Shown here: positions 8,326-17,874 of the stretch, one piece after another
How positions within the stretch are numbered: the first letter of the stretch is position 1
Layout: each line of letters begins with the position of its first letter
DNA from: Planctomycetota bacterium
GTDB taxonomy: Bacteria; Planctomycetota; JAMOSO01
Assembly: GCA_027063065.1 (NCBI GenBank)
Contig: JAMOSO010000048.1
Span: 38,786-102,785, forward strand
Direction: 5' to 3'
Length of the DNA stretch: 64,000 nucleotides
The notes under the pieces: model-generated
The model's input: the letters and a program-made list of their open reading frames with translations, nothing else
Database searches by the model: none
What the model was told of the DNA's origin: nothing
Made by a program: the position numbers and the translations under genes

Positions 8326-9534
8326 ATGAAACATTTAAATTTCTATTTTCAGTTACATCAACCATATAGATTGTGCCCGAGTTATAATTTTTTTGCAATG
8401 GGTAAAAATCATGATTATTTTGATGATAGTTTAAATAAAATGATTATGCAAAGGGTGGCGCAAAAGTGTTATCTACCAGCTAATGATATGATGTTGCAGT
8501 TAATTAAAAATTACGATCTGCATATTAGTTTCTCTTGTAGTGGTGTTTTTTTAGAGCAATGTCAAAAATGGTCTCCAGAGGTGATAGAATCATTTAATAA
8601 ATTATATGCGACAGGTAATGTGGAGTTTTTGTCAGAGACTTATTATCATTCTTTATCTTCTGTTTTTTCTAATCAGGAATTTGGTGAGCAGATAGATTTA
8701 CATGCAAAGTTACTAAAAAAATTATTTAATGCCGAAGCTTCTGTTTTTAGAAATACGGAATTAATCTATAATGATATTATCGCACAGGAAATTCAAAAGC
8801 GTGGCTATACTGGTATTTTAACAGAAGGCGCTGATAAAATTTTGGCATGGCGTAGTCCTAATAGACTTTATCAACCACAAACTTGTGACAATTTGGCTTT
8901 ATTACTTAAAAATTATGACTTATCTGACGATATAGCTTTTAGATTTATACAAAATGGCCAACCTTTGCGATTAGATGACTATATCGCTAAGTTAAATAAT
9001 GGTTTTTTGGATGGAAATCTAATTAATATTTTTATGGATTATGAAACATTTGGAGAGCATCAAAGTAAAGAGACAGGCATCTTTGATTTTTTTATAAATT
9101 TAATTAAAAATTTACAAAATAAAAAGATTCAGACATTAACAACTAGCCAAGTGATTAAACATCACAATATCGTTGCTAAGTTACAAGTGTTAGACGCTAT
9201 ATCATGGGCTGATACAAACCGTGATTTAAGTCCATGGTTGGGCAATTCTTTACAAGATTCTGCAATGCGTTTTGCTTATGAATTGGAAGGGGCAGTTAGA
9301 CAGTCAAAAGATAAAAAGATTATTGATGATTGGCGTAAACTTTTGATTTCAGATCATTTTTATTATATGTCAACCAAAGATAAAGGCGATGGTGAAGTAC
9401 ATAAGTATTTTTCACCTTTTTCAACACCGCATGATGCTTATGTGGTGTATACAAATGTGTTAAACGATTTAAGTATGCGACTAGAAGCAGAAGGCATATA
9501 TTTGCCAGATTTACGCTTTGGATGGTCGCAATAA
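8326..9534 (+). CDS. Glycoside hydrolase family 57 protein (alpha-amylase or 4-alpha-glucanotransferase)
   Basis: GH57 motifs appear in order: FQLHQPYR near the N-terminus, SFSCSGVFLEQ, FRNTELIYND with the likely nucleophile Glu, and FMDYETFGEH with the likely acid/base Asp. GH57 enzymes retain configuration on alpha-glucans. At 402 residues it is a compact member without the long C-terminal extension of some thermophilic transferases. It starts three bases after the synthase stop codon. Amylase and glucanotransferase activity cannot be separated from sequence alone. No signal peptide is seen, so it acts on internal glycogen. Confidence 0.88.
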   Translation: MKHLNFYFQLHQPYRLCPSYNFFAMGKNHDYFDDSLNKMIMQRVAQKCYLPANDMMLQLIKNYDLHISFSCSGVFLEQCQKWSPEVIESFNKLYATGNVEFLSETYYHSLSSVFSNQEFGEQIDLHAKLLKKLFNAEASVFRNTELIYNDIIAQEIQKRGYTGILTEGADKILAWRSPNRLYQPQTCDNLALLLKNYDLSDDIAFRFIQNGQPLRLDDYIAKLNNGFLDGNLINIFMDYETFGEHQSKETGIFDFFINLIKNLQNKKIQTLTTSQVIKHHNIVAKLQVLDAISWADTNRDLSPWLGNSLQDSAMRFAYELEGAVRQSKDKKIIDDWRKLLISDHFYYMSTKDKGDGEVHKYFSPFSTPHDAYVVYTNVLNDLSMRLEAEGIYLPDLRFGWSQ

Positions 9535-9544
9535 TAGGAGTTAT

Positions 9545-12064
9545 ATGGCTAAGAAAAAGTTACAAAAACAGTTGGAAGGACAAAAAGATTTACGTTCGCG
9601 TCAAGGGCATGATACACAATCATTTATTCATGGTTTTGCGGAACATTTAAAATATTCTTTAGCGGTAGATCCAATGATTGCTTCATCGCATGATCATTAT
9701 CATGCACTTTGTTTGGCTATTCGCGATAGATTGATTGAGCGTTGGGTTAAAACAAAGCAAGTACATTCAGAAAAAAAAGTAAAAAGAGTTTATTATTTAT
9801 CTTTTGAATATTTGATGGGACGTGCAATAGGTAATAATACAATTAATTTAAAATTTGAAACATCTGTGCGTCAGGCTTTAGAAGAATTGGGTTATTCTTG
9901 GGAAGAATTACGTGATTTAGAAGTTGATGAAGGTTTGGGAAATGGTGGCTTAGGGCGTTTAGCAGCTTGTTTTTTAGATTCATTAGCAACTTTAGAAATA
10001 CCTGCTTTTGGTTATGGCTTGCGTTATGAGTACGGTTTGTTTCGTCAAGAAATTGAAAATGGTTATCAGGTAGAAAAAGCAGACGACTGGTTATTGCGTG
10101 GTAATCCTTGGGAAGTAGAACGCGAAGATATTTCTGTAAAGGTACAATTTGGTGGTCAGGTAACACAGGGGCGTGATGGGCGTAGATATTGGGTAGACAC
10201 CAGTGATGTAATGGGTGTACCATTTGACACTCCAATAGTCGGTTATGGTGGCAATACTATTAATACATTGAGGTTGTGGAGTGGTAAAAGTGTTAGCCGT
10301 TTAGATTTTCAACAATTTAATAGTGGTCACTATCGTGAAGCCGCTTGTCCCGAAGTAGACGCTAAAACATTAACTCAAGTTTTATATCCAAATGATAGTC
10401 ATCCAGCAGGTCATGAGTTGCGTTTTAAACAACAATACTTTTTTGTTGCCTGTTCCTTACATGATGCTTTACGTAGATTTAAATTAAAAAATTTACCGTT
10501 GACTGATATTCCAAATTTAATTGCAATGCAATTAAACGATACTCACCCCGCTTTGGCAATTCCAGAGTTAATGCGTATTTTAGTAGATGAAGAATTTATG
10601 AGTTGGGAAGATGCTTGGGATATTTGTGTACGTACCTTTGCATATACCAATCATACTTTAATGCCAGAAGCATTAGAGACTTGGCCTGTTAGTATGTTTG
10701 AACGTATTTTACCAAGGCATATGGAAATCATCTATGAGATTAACCATCGCTTTATGCAAGAGGTCTCTAATGCGTTTTCAAGCGATAGAGGCAAAATGGA
10801 ACGAATGAGTATCATACAAGAAGGTGATGAAAAAATGGTGCGTATGGCTCATCTTTCTATTATAGGTTCGCATTCAACTAATGGTGTAGCAGCTTTGCAT
10901 TCTAAATTAGTTAAAGAAGAATTAGTGCCAGATTTTTATGAAATGTTTCCAGAGCGTTTTAATAATAAAACAAATGGTGTAACGCAACGCCGTTGGTTGT
11001 TAAAAGCTAATCCTCCTTTGGCAAAATTAATCACAGAAAATATAGGTGATAATTGGATAATTCATCTTACGGATTTAAAACAATTAGAGCCATTGGCCGA
11101 TGATCCTAAATTTCGCAGACAATTTCGAGAAGTTAAACGCAAAGCTAAACAGCGTTTAAGTAAGTATTGTAAAAAACATTTTGGTTATGAATTAAATTTG
11201 GATTCCATTTTTGACGTGCAAGTTAAAAGATTGCATGAATATAAACGTCAATTATTAAATGCGTTACATATTGTTATGTTGTATAATCGTGTTCGCAAAG
11301 GCGAAGAAATTGTACCACGTACTTTTATTTTTGGTGCAAAAGCTGCACCTGGTTACGATTCGGCAAAATTAATTATTAAATTTATTAATAATTTAAGCTT
11401 TGTAATTAATAACGATCCACGTGTTCGTGATTTAATCAAAATACATTTCTTACCAAATTATAGAGTCTCTATGGCCGAGCATATTTTTCCTGCGTCGGAT
11501 TTATCTGAGCAAATCTCTACAGCAGGTACAGAAGCTTCAGGTACTGGCAATATGAAATTTATGATTAATGGTGCGTTGACCATAGGCACTTTAGATGGCG
11601 CTAATGTAGAGATTGTCGAAGAAGCTGGCATTGAAAATGCGTTTATATTTGGAATGAAAGACGATGAAGTTTTGGATTTAAAACCTCGTTATAATCCTCG
11701 TGGTTATTATGAACGAGATCCAGAAATCAGAGAAGCAATTGATTTAATTGCCAATGAACATTTTAATGTAAGTGAACCTGGCATTTTTACTCCGATAGTC
11801 GAAAATTTGTTAAATGTCGATTATTATATGTGTCTGGCTGATTTGCGTTCTTATGCTAAGGCGCAAAAGAAAGTCGATGAGGCTTACCGTGATCAGGATA
11901 ATTGGTCGCGTATGGCTATCTTAAATATGGTTAATTCTGGTAAGTTTTCTTCTGATAGAACTATTCAAGAATATGCCGATGAAATTTGGGATGTAAAAGC
12001 AGTGCCAATTGATCACGGCGAATCATTTTCTGAACCTATTGAAGAAGCTCGTTTTAAAGAGTAA
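9545..12064 (+). CDS. glgP: Glycogen/maltodextrin phosphorylase
   Basis: It releases glucose-1-phosphate from glycogen using pyridoxal phosphate. The PLP-lysine motif EASGTGNMKFMINGALTIGT is intact near the C-terminus, and conserved GT35 stretches such as VDEGLGNGGLGRLAACFLDS and QLNDTHPALAIPEL are clear. The length (839 residues) is normal. The frame is open back to a TTG at 9518, but the ATG at 9545 has an AGGAG ribosome site and follows the GH57 stop, so I use it. The N-terminus (MAKKKLQKQLEGQKDLRSRQ) is basic. It pairs with the debranching enzymes for glycogen breakdown. Confidence 0.96.
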   Translation: MAKKKLQKQLEGQKDLRSRQGHDTQSFIHGFAEHLKYSLAVDPMIASSHDHYHALCLAIRDRLIERWVKTKQVHSEKKVKRVYYLSFEYLMGRAIGNNTINLKFETSVRQALEELGYSWEELRDLEVDEGLGNGGLGRLAACFLDSLATLEIPAFGYGLRYEYGLFRQEIENGYQVEKADDWLLRGNPWEVEREDISVKVQFGGQVTQGRDGRRYWVDTSDVMGVPFDTPIVGYGGNTINTLRLWSGKSVSRLDFQQFNSGHYREAACPEVDAKTLTQVLYPNDSHPAGHELRFKQQYFFVACSLHDALRRFKLKNLPLTDIPNLIAMQLNDTHPALAIPELMRILVDEEFMSWEDAWDICVRTFAYTNHTLMPEALETWPVSMFERILPRHMEIIYEINHRFMQEVSNAFSSDRGKMERMSIIQEGDEKMVRMAHLSIIGSHSTNGVAALHSKLVKEELVPDFYEMFPERFNNKTNGVTQRRWLLKANPPLAKLITENIGDNWIIHLTDLKQLEPLADDPKFRRQFREVKRKAKQRLSKYCKKHFGYELNLDSIFDVQVKRLHEYKRQLLNALHIVMLYNRVRKGEEIVPRTFIFGAKAAPGYDSAKLIIKFINNLSFVINNDPRVRDLIKIHFLPNYRVSMAEHIFPASDLSEQISTAGTEASGTGNMKFMINGALTIGTLDGANVEIVEEAGIENAFIFGMKDDEVLDLKPRYNPRGYYERDPEIREAIDLIANEHFNVSEPGIFTPIVENLLNVDYYMCLADLRSYAKAQKKVDEAYRDQDNWSRMAILNMVNSGKFSSDRTIQEYADEIWDVKAVPIDHGESFSEPIEEARFKE

Positions 12065-12072
12065 AGGATACT

Positions 12073-13752
12073 ATGACCATATCACGTTACCCAATACCAC
12101 AGTTACAATCGCATTTTTTAAATCAAGGTCCTGCGGGGGTTTTGAAAAGGCATTTTCCTGTGGAAGCAGGCGAATTTTTTAGAGATTTAGTAGGCGCAAC
12201 TTTAAAATTGGCGGTTGAAACTGAAGGTGATTATCCAGAGGCGCAATTTGTATTACATAGTGATATTGGTTGCGAACAGGATTGGCATGATATGGCCTTA
12301 GACAAAAAAGGAAAGCGATTTGAAATAGAAGTACCCTTAACTGCAACGGGTAATTTTAGTTTTAAATTAAAATATTCTTTAGACAATGGTCAAACCTGGT
12401 ATTGGGATAGAGTTCCCTATACCAGAGTTTTAGTTGATCCAGCGGACACAAATGACATCCGTATGTATACATTAATACCAAGTATTTCTGGTTATATTAA
12501 AGATTGGATTAAGCTATTAGACGATATTGCCAATATGCATTTTAATGCTGTGCATCTATTGCCGATTACAGCAATGGCTATTTCAGAAAGTCCGTATGCT
12601 GCAGAAAACTTGTTTGATATTGATTGTTCTTATGTTGACCCAGATGATGAGCGTTCTGGTTTAGAACAGTTTGAAGATTTTGTAAAAAGATGCCAAGAAC
12701 TAAATATAAAACTTTGTGTTGATTTAGTTTTTAATCACGTTGGTATCACAAGCAATATAGTTAAAGAATGTCCTTCTTGGTTGGCAAGTGATAATACTGA
12801 AAATGACGGTTTTAAACGCGCTGGGTGTTGGCATAATAACAGTTGGATTACATGGGGTGATTTGGTGCGTGTTAATTATGCACATCCACACGATGAAGTA
12901 CGTTTGAAAATTTGGGATTATATTAAAGCTTATTGCGCCTTTTGGGGTAATTATGCCAATCAAACAGGCGGGTTAGTGCGTTTTGATAATTTACATTCTT
13001 CTAATAATGAATTTGTTACGGAACTTACTAGATTTTTACATAATGAGTTTCCGCAATTAAAAATTTTGGCAGAATTTTTTACCGATGATGATACTATGCT
13101 AGAGCAAGTTCCTCGTTGGGGTTTAAATTTGCTTTTGGCTAATTCTTGGGAATATACTTTTACGCCTCAGTTACGTGATTATTTGATGTATTTGCATCGT
13201 ATGGGCAAGCAATTACGTTATTTTGCACCTATTACAACCCATGATACGGGAGCACCTGCGCAGGAATATGGTAAAGATGTAGCTGCAATACCGCGATATT
13301 GTATTTGTGCATTGATGGCAACTGGGCAAACAGGATTAACACAGGGAGTCGAACATGGTATTGACGAAAAAATAGATTTTATAGGTCGTCGTTCAAAGCC
13401 GATGGAGTTTAAAAATTACGGTCGTTTTAGTGTTTATTTGGGATTAATAAATAAATTATTAGCAGATTTTCAAGTTTTTCATCAGGTTGATAATATCACA
13501 TTTATTGATAATGGTCATCAGGCTATTTTGGCAGCTTATCGCGATGGTTCACAAATAAGTGACTCATCTTTTATAGTTGTAGCTAATTTGGATGTAATGG
13601 GCAATCAGCAATGCACATTGGACTTGGAAGAGATAAATTTATTTCAAGCAGAGTTGTTAGAGATGATTACCTCTGAAAATAAATCTATAGATCGTGGTAT
13701 TTTAAAATTAGATTTACCACCATGCGGTATCAGAATTTATCAAATTATGTAA
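12073..13752 (+). CDS. AGL-like GH13 protein, probable 4-alpha-glucanotransferase
   Basis: The 559-residue protein has an N-terminal beta-rich part and a GH13 barrel. DLVFNHVG, the nucleophile Asp in VRFDNLHSS, the acid Glu in ILAEFFTDDD and Asp in THDTG are all present, so it should be active. RFDNLHSS, AEFFTDDDTMLEQVPRWG and SESPYAAENLFDID resemble the N-terminal transferase half of eukaryotic AGL (GH13_25) more than bacterial amylases, as judged from memory. With the GH133 protein at 5063 it would complete a two-polypeptide version of the debranching enzyme. It is the last gene of the glycogen operon, eight bases after glgP. The assignment to a subfamily needs a profile search. Confidence 0.75.
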   Translation: MTISRYPIPQLQSHFLNQGPAGVLKRHFPVEAGEFFRDLVGATLKLAVETEGDYPEAQFVLHSDIGCEQDWHDMALDKKGKRFEIEVPLTATGNFSFKLKYSLDNGQTWYWDRVPYTRVLVDPADTNDIRMYTLIPSISGYIKDWIKLLDDIANMHFNAVHLLPITAMAISESPYAAENLFDIDCSYVDPDDERSGLEQFEDFVKRCQELNIKLCVDLVFNHVGITSNIVKECPSWLASDNTENDGFKRAGCWHNNSWITWGDLVRVNYAHPHDEVRLKIWDYIKAYCAFWGNYANQTGGLVRFDNLHSSNNEFVTELTRFLHNEFPQLKILAEFFTDDDTMLEQVPRWGLNLLLANSWEYTFTPQLRDYLMYLHRMGKQLRYFAPITTHDTGAPAQEYGKDVAAIPRYCICALMATGQTGLTQGVEHGIDEKIDFIGRRSKPMEFKNYGRFSVYLGLINKLLADFQVFHQVDNITFIDNGHQAILAAYRDGSQISDSSFIVVANLDVMGNQQCTLDLEEINLFQAELLEMITSENKSIDRGILKLDLPPCGIRIYQIM

Positions 13753-13840
13753 CGATGTGGTCAACTTCGGGAACTTTTTACAAATAGTTGCCAATTTATA
13801 AGTCACAGGTATATTTATATTGAATTGTATATGGAGAATT

Positions 13841-14410
13841 ATGGCTATTAAAAAAGAGAAACCTTTATCACCACGCAAGATTGCTAGTTATTGTCAGGTA
13901 AATTTTAAAACTGTTTTAACTTGGATAGAGAAGGGGCAATTAAAATCTGCTTATAAGTTGCCAGGTGGTAGCAATAGGATTGCAAGAGAAGATGTGGTCG
14001 AGTTTCTTTTTGAATATAATTTGCCAATCCCACATGATTTAGAACCAAATGCGGGTATGCGTGTACAATTAATTAGCGATGATGCTAGTTTAAGTGCCGA
14101 TATGCAAAAGTTATTAATTAATAATAATTATGTTTTAAAAATAAGCGATACATTATTTGACGCTGGTTTATGTTTTGCGTGTTATAAACCTAATAAAGTA
14201 ATTATTGATATGGATTTTATTAATAATACTTGCAAACATTATATTGATTTAATTAATTCTAGAGCGACAAAAAGAAAATATGAAAAAGTAAATATTATTT
14301 GTATGGCACAAGAATTTTCTATCGAAGCTAAAAGTATGTTATTGAGCTTGGGGGTAAGTGCTTGCGTTGAAAAATCTAAAATATCAGAGCAATTGATTGG
14401 GCTATTATAA
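13841..14410 (+). CDS. HTH (MerR/excisionase-like) protein with C-terminal receiver-like domain
   Basis: Residues about 9-60 form a HTH_17-type fold (SPRKIASYCQVNFKTVLTWI followed by a wing and EDVVEFL). The remaining ~115 residues look like a receiver domain, with SDDA at the acidic position, IIDMDF at the phospho-Asp position and a serine where the conserved Lys would be (VEKSKIS), so the fold may be a poor phosphate acceptor. It is likely a DNA-binding output component of the following kinase cluster. The ATG at 13841 follows GGAG; an upstream TTG at 13820 is less likely. Confidence 0.75.
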   Translation: MAIKKEKPLSPRKIASYCQVNFKTVLTWIEKGQLKSAYKLPGGSNRIAREDVVEFLFEYNLPIPHDLEPNAGMRVQLISDDASLSADMQKLLINNNYVLKISDTLFDAGLCFACYKPNKVIIDMDFINNTCKHYIDLINSRATKRKYEKVNIICMAQEFSIEAKSMLLSLGVSACVEKSKISEQLIGLL

Positions 14411-14413
14411 TTT

Positions 14414-15337
14414 ATGGCAGGTTTCATGTGGAAACCCAATGTGTATCAAGTATGTGATGTAAAAAATTTTGAGATAAATAATGCTGAGGCTTTAATTGCA
14501 CAAGCGGGTTTTAAAATAAATCAATCTAATAATTTATATGAAGCTGTTATTGAAGTTATACAATTGATAATCCAAACTACTGGGTGGGATATAGGACATT
14601 TGTTAATTGAAAATAATCCATTGTCTTTAGCAAGCTCTAAGATATGGGGCATTAAAAAAGGCGTTGTGTTTGATAATGAATTTAAAACCGTTAGCGAAAG
14701 TTGTAAATATATTAAAGATGTTGGTTTAGCGGGGCATATATTTCATACGCACGATATTGTTTGGGGTCAAGATTTAAATACTTTACAGCATAAGCGCAAA
14801 ATATTGGCGAATAATATAAAAATAAAATCTATATATGCTTTTCCAATTATCATCGAAAATAATATCGTTGCATTGTTAGAGTTTTTTTCATCACAAACAG
14901 TTGCAGATATCAAATTTAAAAAATTTATCAATGGTATAATAGAGCAACTATTCTATGCGTTTAAACGGCATGATCAGTATACTAAAATGTTAATATCTAA
15001 AGAAAAATCAGAAGTAACTATTAGTCGTAATTTTGGTGGCACTGGTTTAGGCTTAACTATCAGTAAAGAATTAGTTGCGTTGATGGGTGGAGATTTAAAC
15101 GTTACAAGTGAAATAAAAAAAGGTTCGCAATTTGAATTTAATATTAATTTATCTGTTTGTTCAGAAGATATTTATAATTATTCACTAGCAAGTTTAACGG
15201 ATAAAAAAGCTATTGTGCTTGAATCACATCCGCGTGCATCGATGTCTTTGGCGACACAGTTGAGATATTATGGTTTAGATATTTTTTTACATGATATGCG
15301 TAAACTATTAAAAGAGGAAATACATGAATCTTACTAG
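14414..15337 (+). pseudogene. Hybrid histidine kinase remnant with internal in-frame deletion (GAF + fragment of ATPase + partial receiver)
   Basis: Residues ~35-190 form a GAF-like sensor domain. At about 15011-15022 the frame jumps from ISKEKSE, which normally leads into FLANMSHELRTP, straight to [19 protein letters not shown], the G2 box near the end of the ATPase domain. The whole His-phosphoacceptor domain and the N and G1 boxes are missing, about 180 residues compared with the paralogue at 15670. The receiver that follows stops after ~45 residues, before its phospho-Asp. The frame is otherwise open, so a shortened GAF protein may still be made, but it cannot be a working kinase. It starts three bases after the HTH gene and overlaps the Hpt gene by 14 bases. 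Confidence 0.8.
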
Positions 15338-15659
15338 GCAAGAATGGATACAGAAACTAGAGGCTGATTTAGGTATTGATGAAGAAGATATTATAGAAGT
15401 TTGTGAAATATTTTTTGATGAATTACCAACAGAATTATCGAATATGCGTAATGTATATGCAAATAATGATATTAAAATTTTGTCTAGGCTTGCACATGGC
15501 TTAAAGGGTTCTGCCGCCAATATTGGTTTTTTAACAGTGTCAGAATTGGCTAAACAAATAGAAATTATGGCCAAACAAAACAAGGTTGCGGATTTAGATA
15601 AGTATTTAAAGGATATCGAAGAAGCAACAGAAGAACTTAAAATATTTGTTGGTATTTAA
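15324..15659 (+). CDS. Hpt (histidine phosphotransfer) protein
   Basis: This 111-residue all-helical protein carries the Hpt signature [13 protein letters not shown] with its phospho-accepting His. It would relay phosphate between receiver domains of a phosphorelay. It starts at an ATG behind GAGGAAA, overlapping the end of the decayed kinase gene by 14 bases. Fused Hpt domains often end hybrid kinases, so it may once have been the C-terminus of that gene. The kinase at 15670 lies 10 bases downstream and is a likely partner. Confidence 0.85.
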   Translation: MNLTRQEWIQKLEADLGIDEEDIIEVCEIFFDELPTELSNMRNVYANNDIKILSRLAHGLKGSAANIGFLTVSELAKQIEIMAKQNKVADLDKYLKDIEEATEELKIFVGI

Positions 15660-15669
15660 TATATATTTT

Positions 15670-17322
15670 ATGAGCGCTTTTAAGAATATTGATATTTCTC
15701 AATACCTAAATCAGGGTATTTTGTTATTAAATCACAAAGGATGTATTTTAGGTTGGAATTATTGGTTAGCTACACATTCTGGCTTAAGTAGTGCAGAAGT
15801 TTCAGGGCATTTTCTTTTAGATATATTTAATGATATTAAAGTAAAACCTGCTTTTTTGCATTTGATGAGTGCTTTTAAAACACATACGCACGTATCTTTA
15901 TCGCCTACAGTACATCAATATTTATTACCGTTACAGGTTACAGATGAACAAAAAAAAGACATACAATATATGTATCAATTGGTACAGGCGCAAGTAATAG
16001 ATATCTCAGATAGCACGTCAGCATTGTTGGTTACCATTAATGATGTAACGGAAAATTATTTATTAAATAAAAAAATTCAGTTAAATTTTCAAGAAATACA
16101 GCGACAAAATAAGCAATTAGATTTGGCAAGACAATACGCCAGTTCTTTTTTAGCTAATATGAGCCACGAGTTACGAACACCTTTAAATAGCATTTTGGTT
16201 TTGTCTCAACTATTATGTGAAAATAAAACTAATCATTTAGATGAAAATGAAACTGAGTATATCACAACAATTAATCGTTCAGGCAAAGATTTATTAAAAT
16301 TAATTAATGATGTATTGGATTTAGCTAAAGTAGAATCAGGTTATTTAGAAATAGTAAAAGAAGTGTTTGAGTTAGATGATATGATTAAATCTGAAAAACA
16401 TATCTTTGAACCTTTAGCGATGGAACGTGAATTTGAATTTACTGTTAATATTGCTAATGATGTGCCAAAGTATTTTTATGGAGACGCTCATAGAATATCT
16501 CAGATTTTGCGAAATTTTTTATCAAATGCTTTTAAGTTTACACATTGTGGAGAGGTCTCTTTGTCTATCGAGAGATTATATAATTATGAACCATTTGTGG
16601 ATGCTTTAAAATTTTCTGTACTAGATACAGGTCTGGGTATTGAAGAATCTAAAATTCATGAAATATTTAAAGCGTTTAAACAGGCTAATGGTTCTATTAG
16701 TAGACAATATGGAGGGACAGGTTTAGGGCTGTCTATTTCGCAAGAATTAACAGAATTGCTAGGCGGTAAATTATTAGTTAAATCACGTGAGGGTGAAGGC
16801 TCTTGTTTCTCATTAATATTACCTATTGATAAACGTGTATTTGATAAAAATATCAATTATCAACAGCTTGCACAACCAGATAAAAAACGTATTCAAAAAA
16901 TATCTGCAACTTCTCATAAATTATTTAAAGGTGAGGTTTCATTATCATTAGATATGCAAAGTATTAAAAATAAAAAAATAATTATAGTGAGTAATGCCAT
17001 ACGCGATGTGTATTTATTAACAGCGACATTTGAACATTTATATATGCAAGTGATTACTATAGCTGAAAGTTTAAAAGCTATAGATATTATAGCCCAAGAA
17101 GGTGTTGATGTAATGTTGATTGATTTTGATAATTCGGATAATAATACTTTACAATTAATTAAAGAGATTCGAGATACAGAAGAATATTTTAGATTACCTA
17201 TTTTTGTTGTTTCGCATAATAAAAATATAATTGAATGTAAAAATGGTTTGGCAGATGAATGTTTTATAAAACCGATAGATTTAAATTTGCTAACTCGTAT
17301 GTTGGCACAATATCTGTTATAG
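15670..17322 (+). CDS. PAS-domain hybrid histidine kinase with degenerate receiver
   Basis: The 550-residue cytosolic protein has an N-terminal PAS-like domain (GILLLNHKGCILGWNYWLA), a His box (FLANMSHELRTPLNSILVLS), an ATPase domain with DTGLGI and GGTGLGLS, and a C-terminal receiver-like domain. In the receiver the acidic pair is replaced by SNA (IIIVSNAI), although the phospho-Asp region LIDFD and the Lys in IKPI remain, so phosphate transfer there may be weak. I chose the ATG at 15670; the upstream TTG at 15646 overlaps the Hpt gene. It probably works with the Hpt protein and the HTH-receiver protein. Confidence 0.88.
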   Translation: MSAFKNIDISQYLNQGILLLNHKGCILGWNYWLATHSGLSSAEVSGHFLLDIFNDIKVKPAFLHLMSAFKTHTHVSLSPTVHQYLLPLQVTDEQKKDIQYMYQLVQAQVIDISDSTSALLVTINDVTENYLLNKKIQLNFQEIQRQNKQLDLARQYASSFLANMSHELRTPLNSILVLSQLLCENKTNHLDENETEYITTINRSGKDLLKLINDVLDLAKVESGYLEIVKEVFELDDMIKSEKHIFEPLAMEREFEFTVNIANDVPKYFYGDAHRISQILRNFLSNAFKFTHCGEVSLSIERLYNYEPFVDALKFSVLDTGLGIEESKIHEIFKAFKQANGSISRQYGGTGLGLSISQELTELLGGKLLVKSREGEGSCFSLILPIDKRVFDKNINYQQLAQPDKKRIQKISATSHKLFKGEVSLSLDMQSIKNKKIIIVSNAIRDVYLLTATFEHLYMQVITIAESLKAIDIIAQEGVDVMLIDFDNSDNNTLQLIKEIRDTEEYFRLPIFVVSHNKNIIECKNGLADECFIKPIDLNLLTRMLAQYLL

Positions 17323-17360
17323 TATGGAAAATTTAAATATAATTTTATATAGGTATAAAT

Positions 17361-17807
17361 ATGAATAAATTTTTATTAAGCGTAATGATTGCAGTAATAT
17401 TTGTTGGATGTGGACATAAAGTCCCCAAAACATTAAAAGATTATAGTATTATCAATAATCAATTAGAATATGGAGACTTTAAAGCTATTGTAGCAGTACA
17501 GCCAGCGGGAATGCGTTTAAGCGAATTTGTAACTAATGTTGGGGTTACTAAAGCTCCTTATGATATTTGTTATAGTACCAATCCATATATTGTACCGTGG
17601 GTTTTTCACTTGGGAAAGGTTCGTATGGATATTCAAGTAGAGCGTCATAAAGATGGTTTTCATATTTCGCAAGATTATGCACCTATTATTACATTTGATG
17701 GTATGAGCCGTCATGAGCGTATGAAATCGTACTATAGTCATATGGGCAGTTTGTTAAAGGCTAAAAATAAAGAGTTAGACAAGTTAGATAAAAAATATTT
17801 TCAATAA
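17361..17807 (+). CDS. Small putative lipoprotein
   Basis: The 148-residue protein has a lipoprotein signal peptide with lipobox FVGC and Cys17 as the expected lipid-modified residue. The mature part has no motif that I recognise; it ends in a lysine-rich helix. It stands alone before a strong terminator, convergent with clpC. Envelope location is expected; the function is unknown. Confidence 0.75.
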   Translation: MNKFLLSVMIAVIFVGCGHKVPKTLKDYSIINNQLEYGDFKAIVAVQPAGMRLSEFVTNVGVTKAPYDICYSTNPYIVPWVFHLGKVRMDIQVERHKDGFHISQDYAPIITFDGMSRHERMKSYYSHMGSLLKAKNKELDKLDKKYFQ

Positions 17808-17822
17808 ATATAAGTTTATATT

Positions 17823-17860
17823 AAAAAAGGCCATCTACTGTAATAGTAGTGGCCTTTTTT
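17823..17860. terminator. Bidirectional terminator between lipoprotein gene and clpC
   Basis: AAAAAAGGCCA (17823-17833) pairs with TGGCCTTTTTT (17850-17860), continued inward by CTACT/AGTAG after a one-base bulge, with loop GTAAT. A run of T follows the stem on both strands, so it can end both convergent transcripts. Confidence 0.9.
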
Positions 17861-17874
17861 ATTGGGCAAATTAT

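Noticed and set aside
9518..9544. N-terminal extension of glycogen phosphorylase from TTG at 9518
   Set aside because: It overlaps the GH57 gene, while ATG 9545 has AGGAG at good spacing.
14414..15337. Functional histidine kinase
   Set aside because: The His box and most ATP-binding boxes are absent, so despite GGTGLGL it cannot autophosphorylate.
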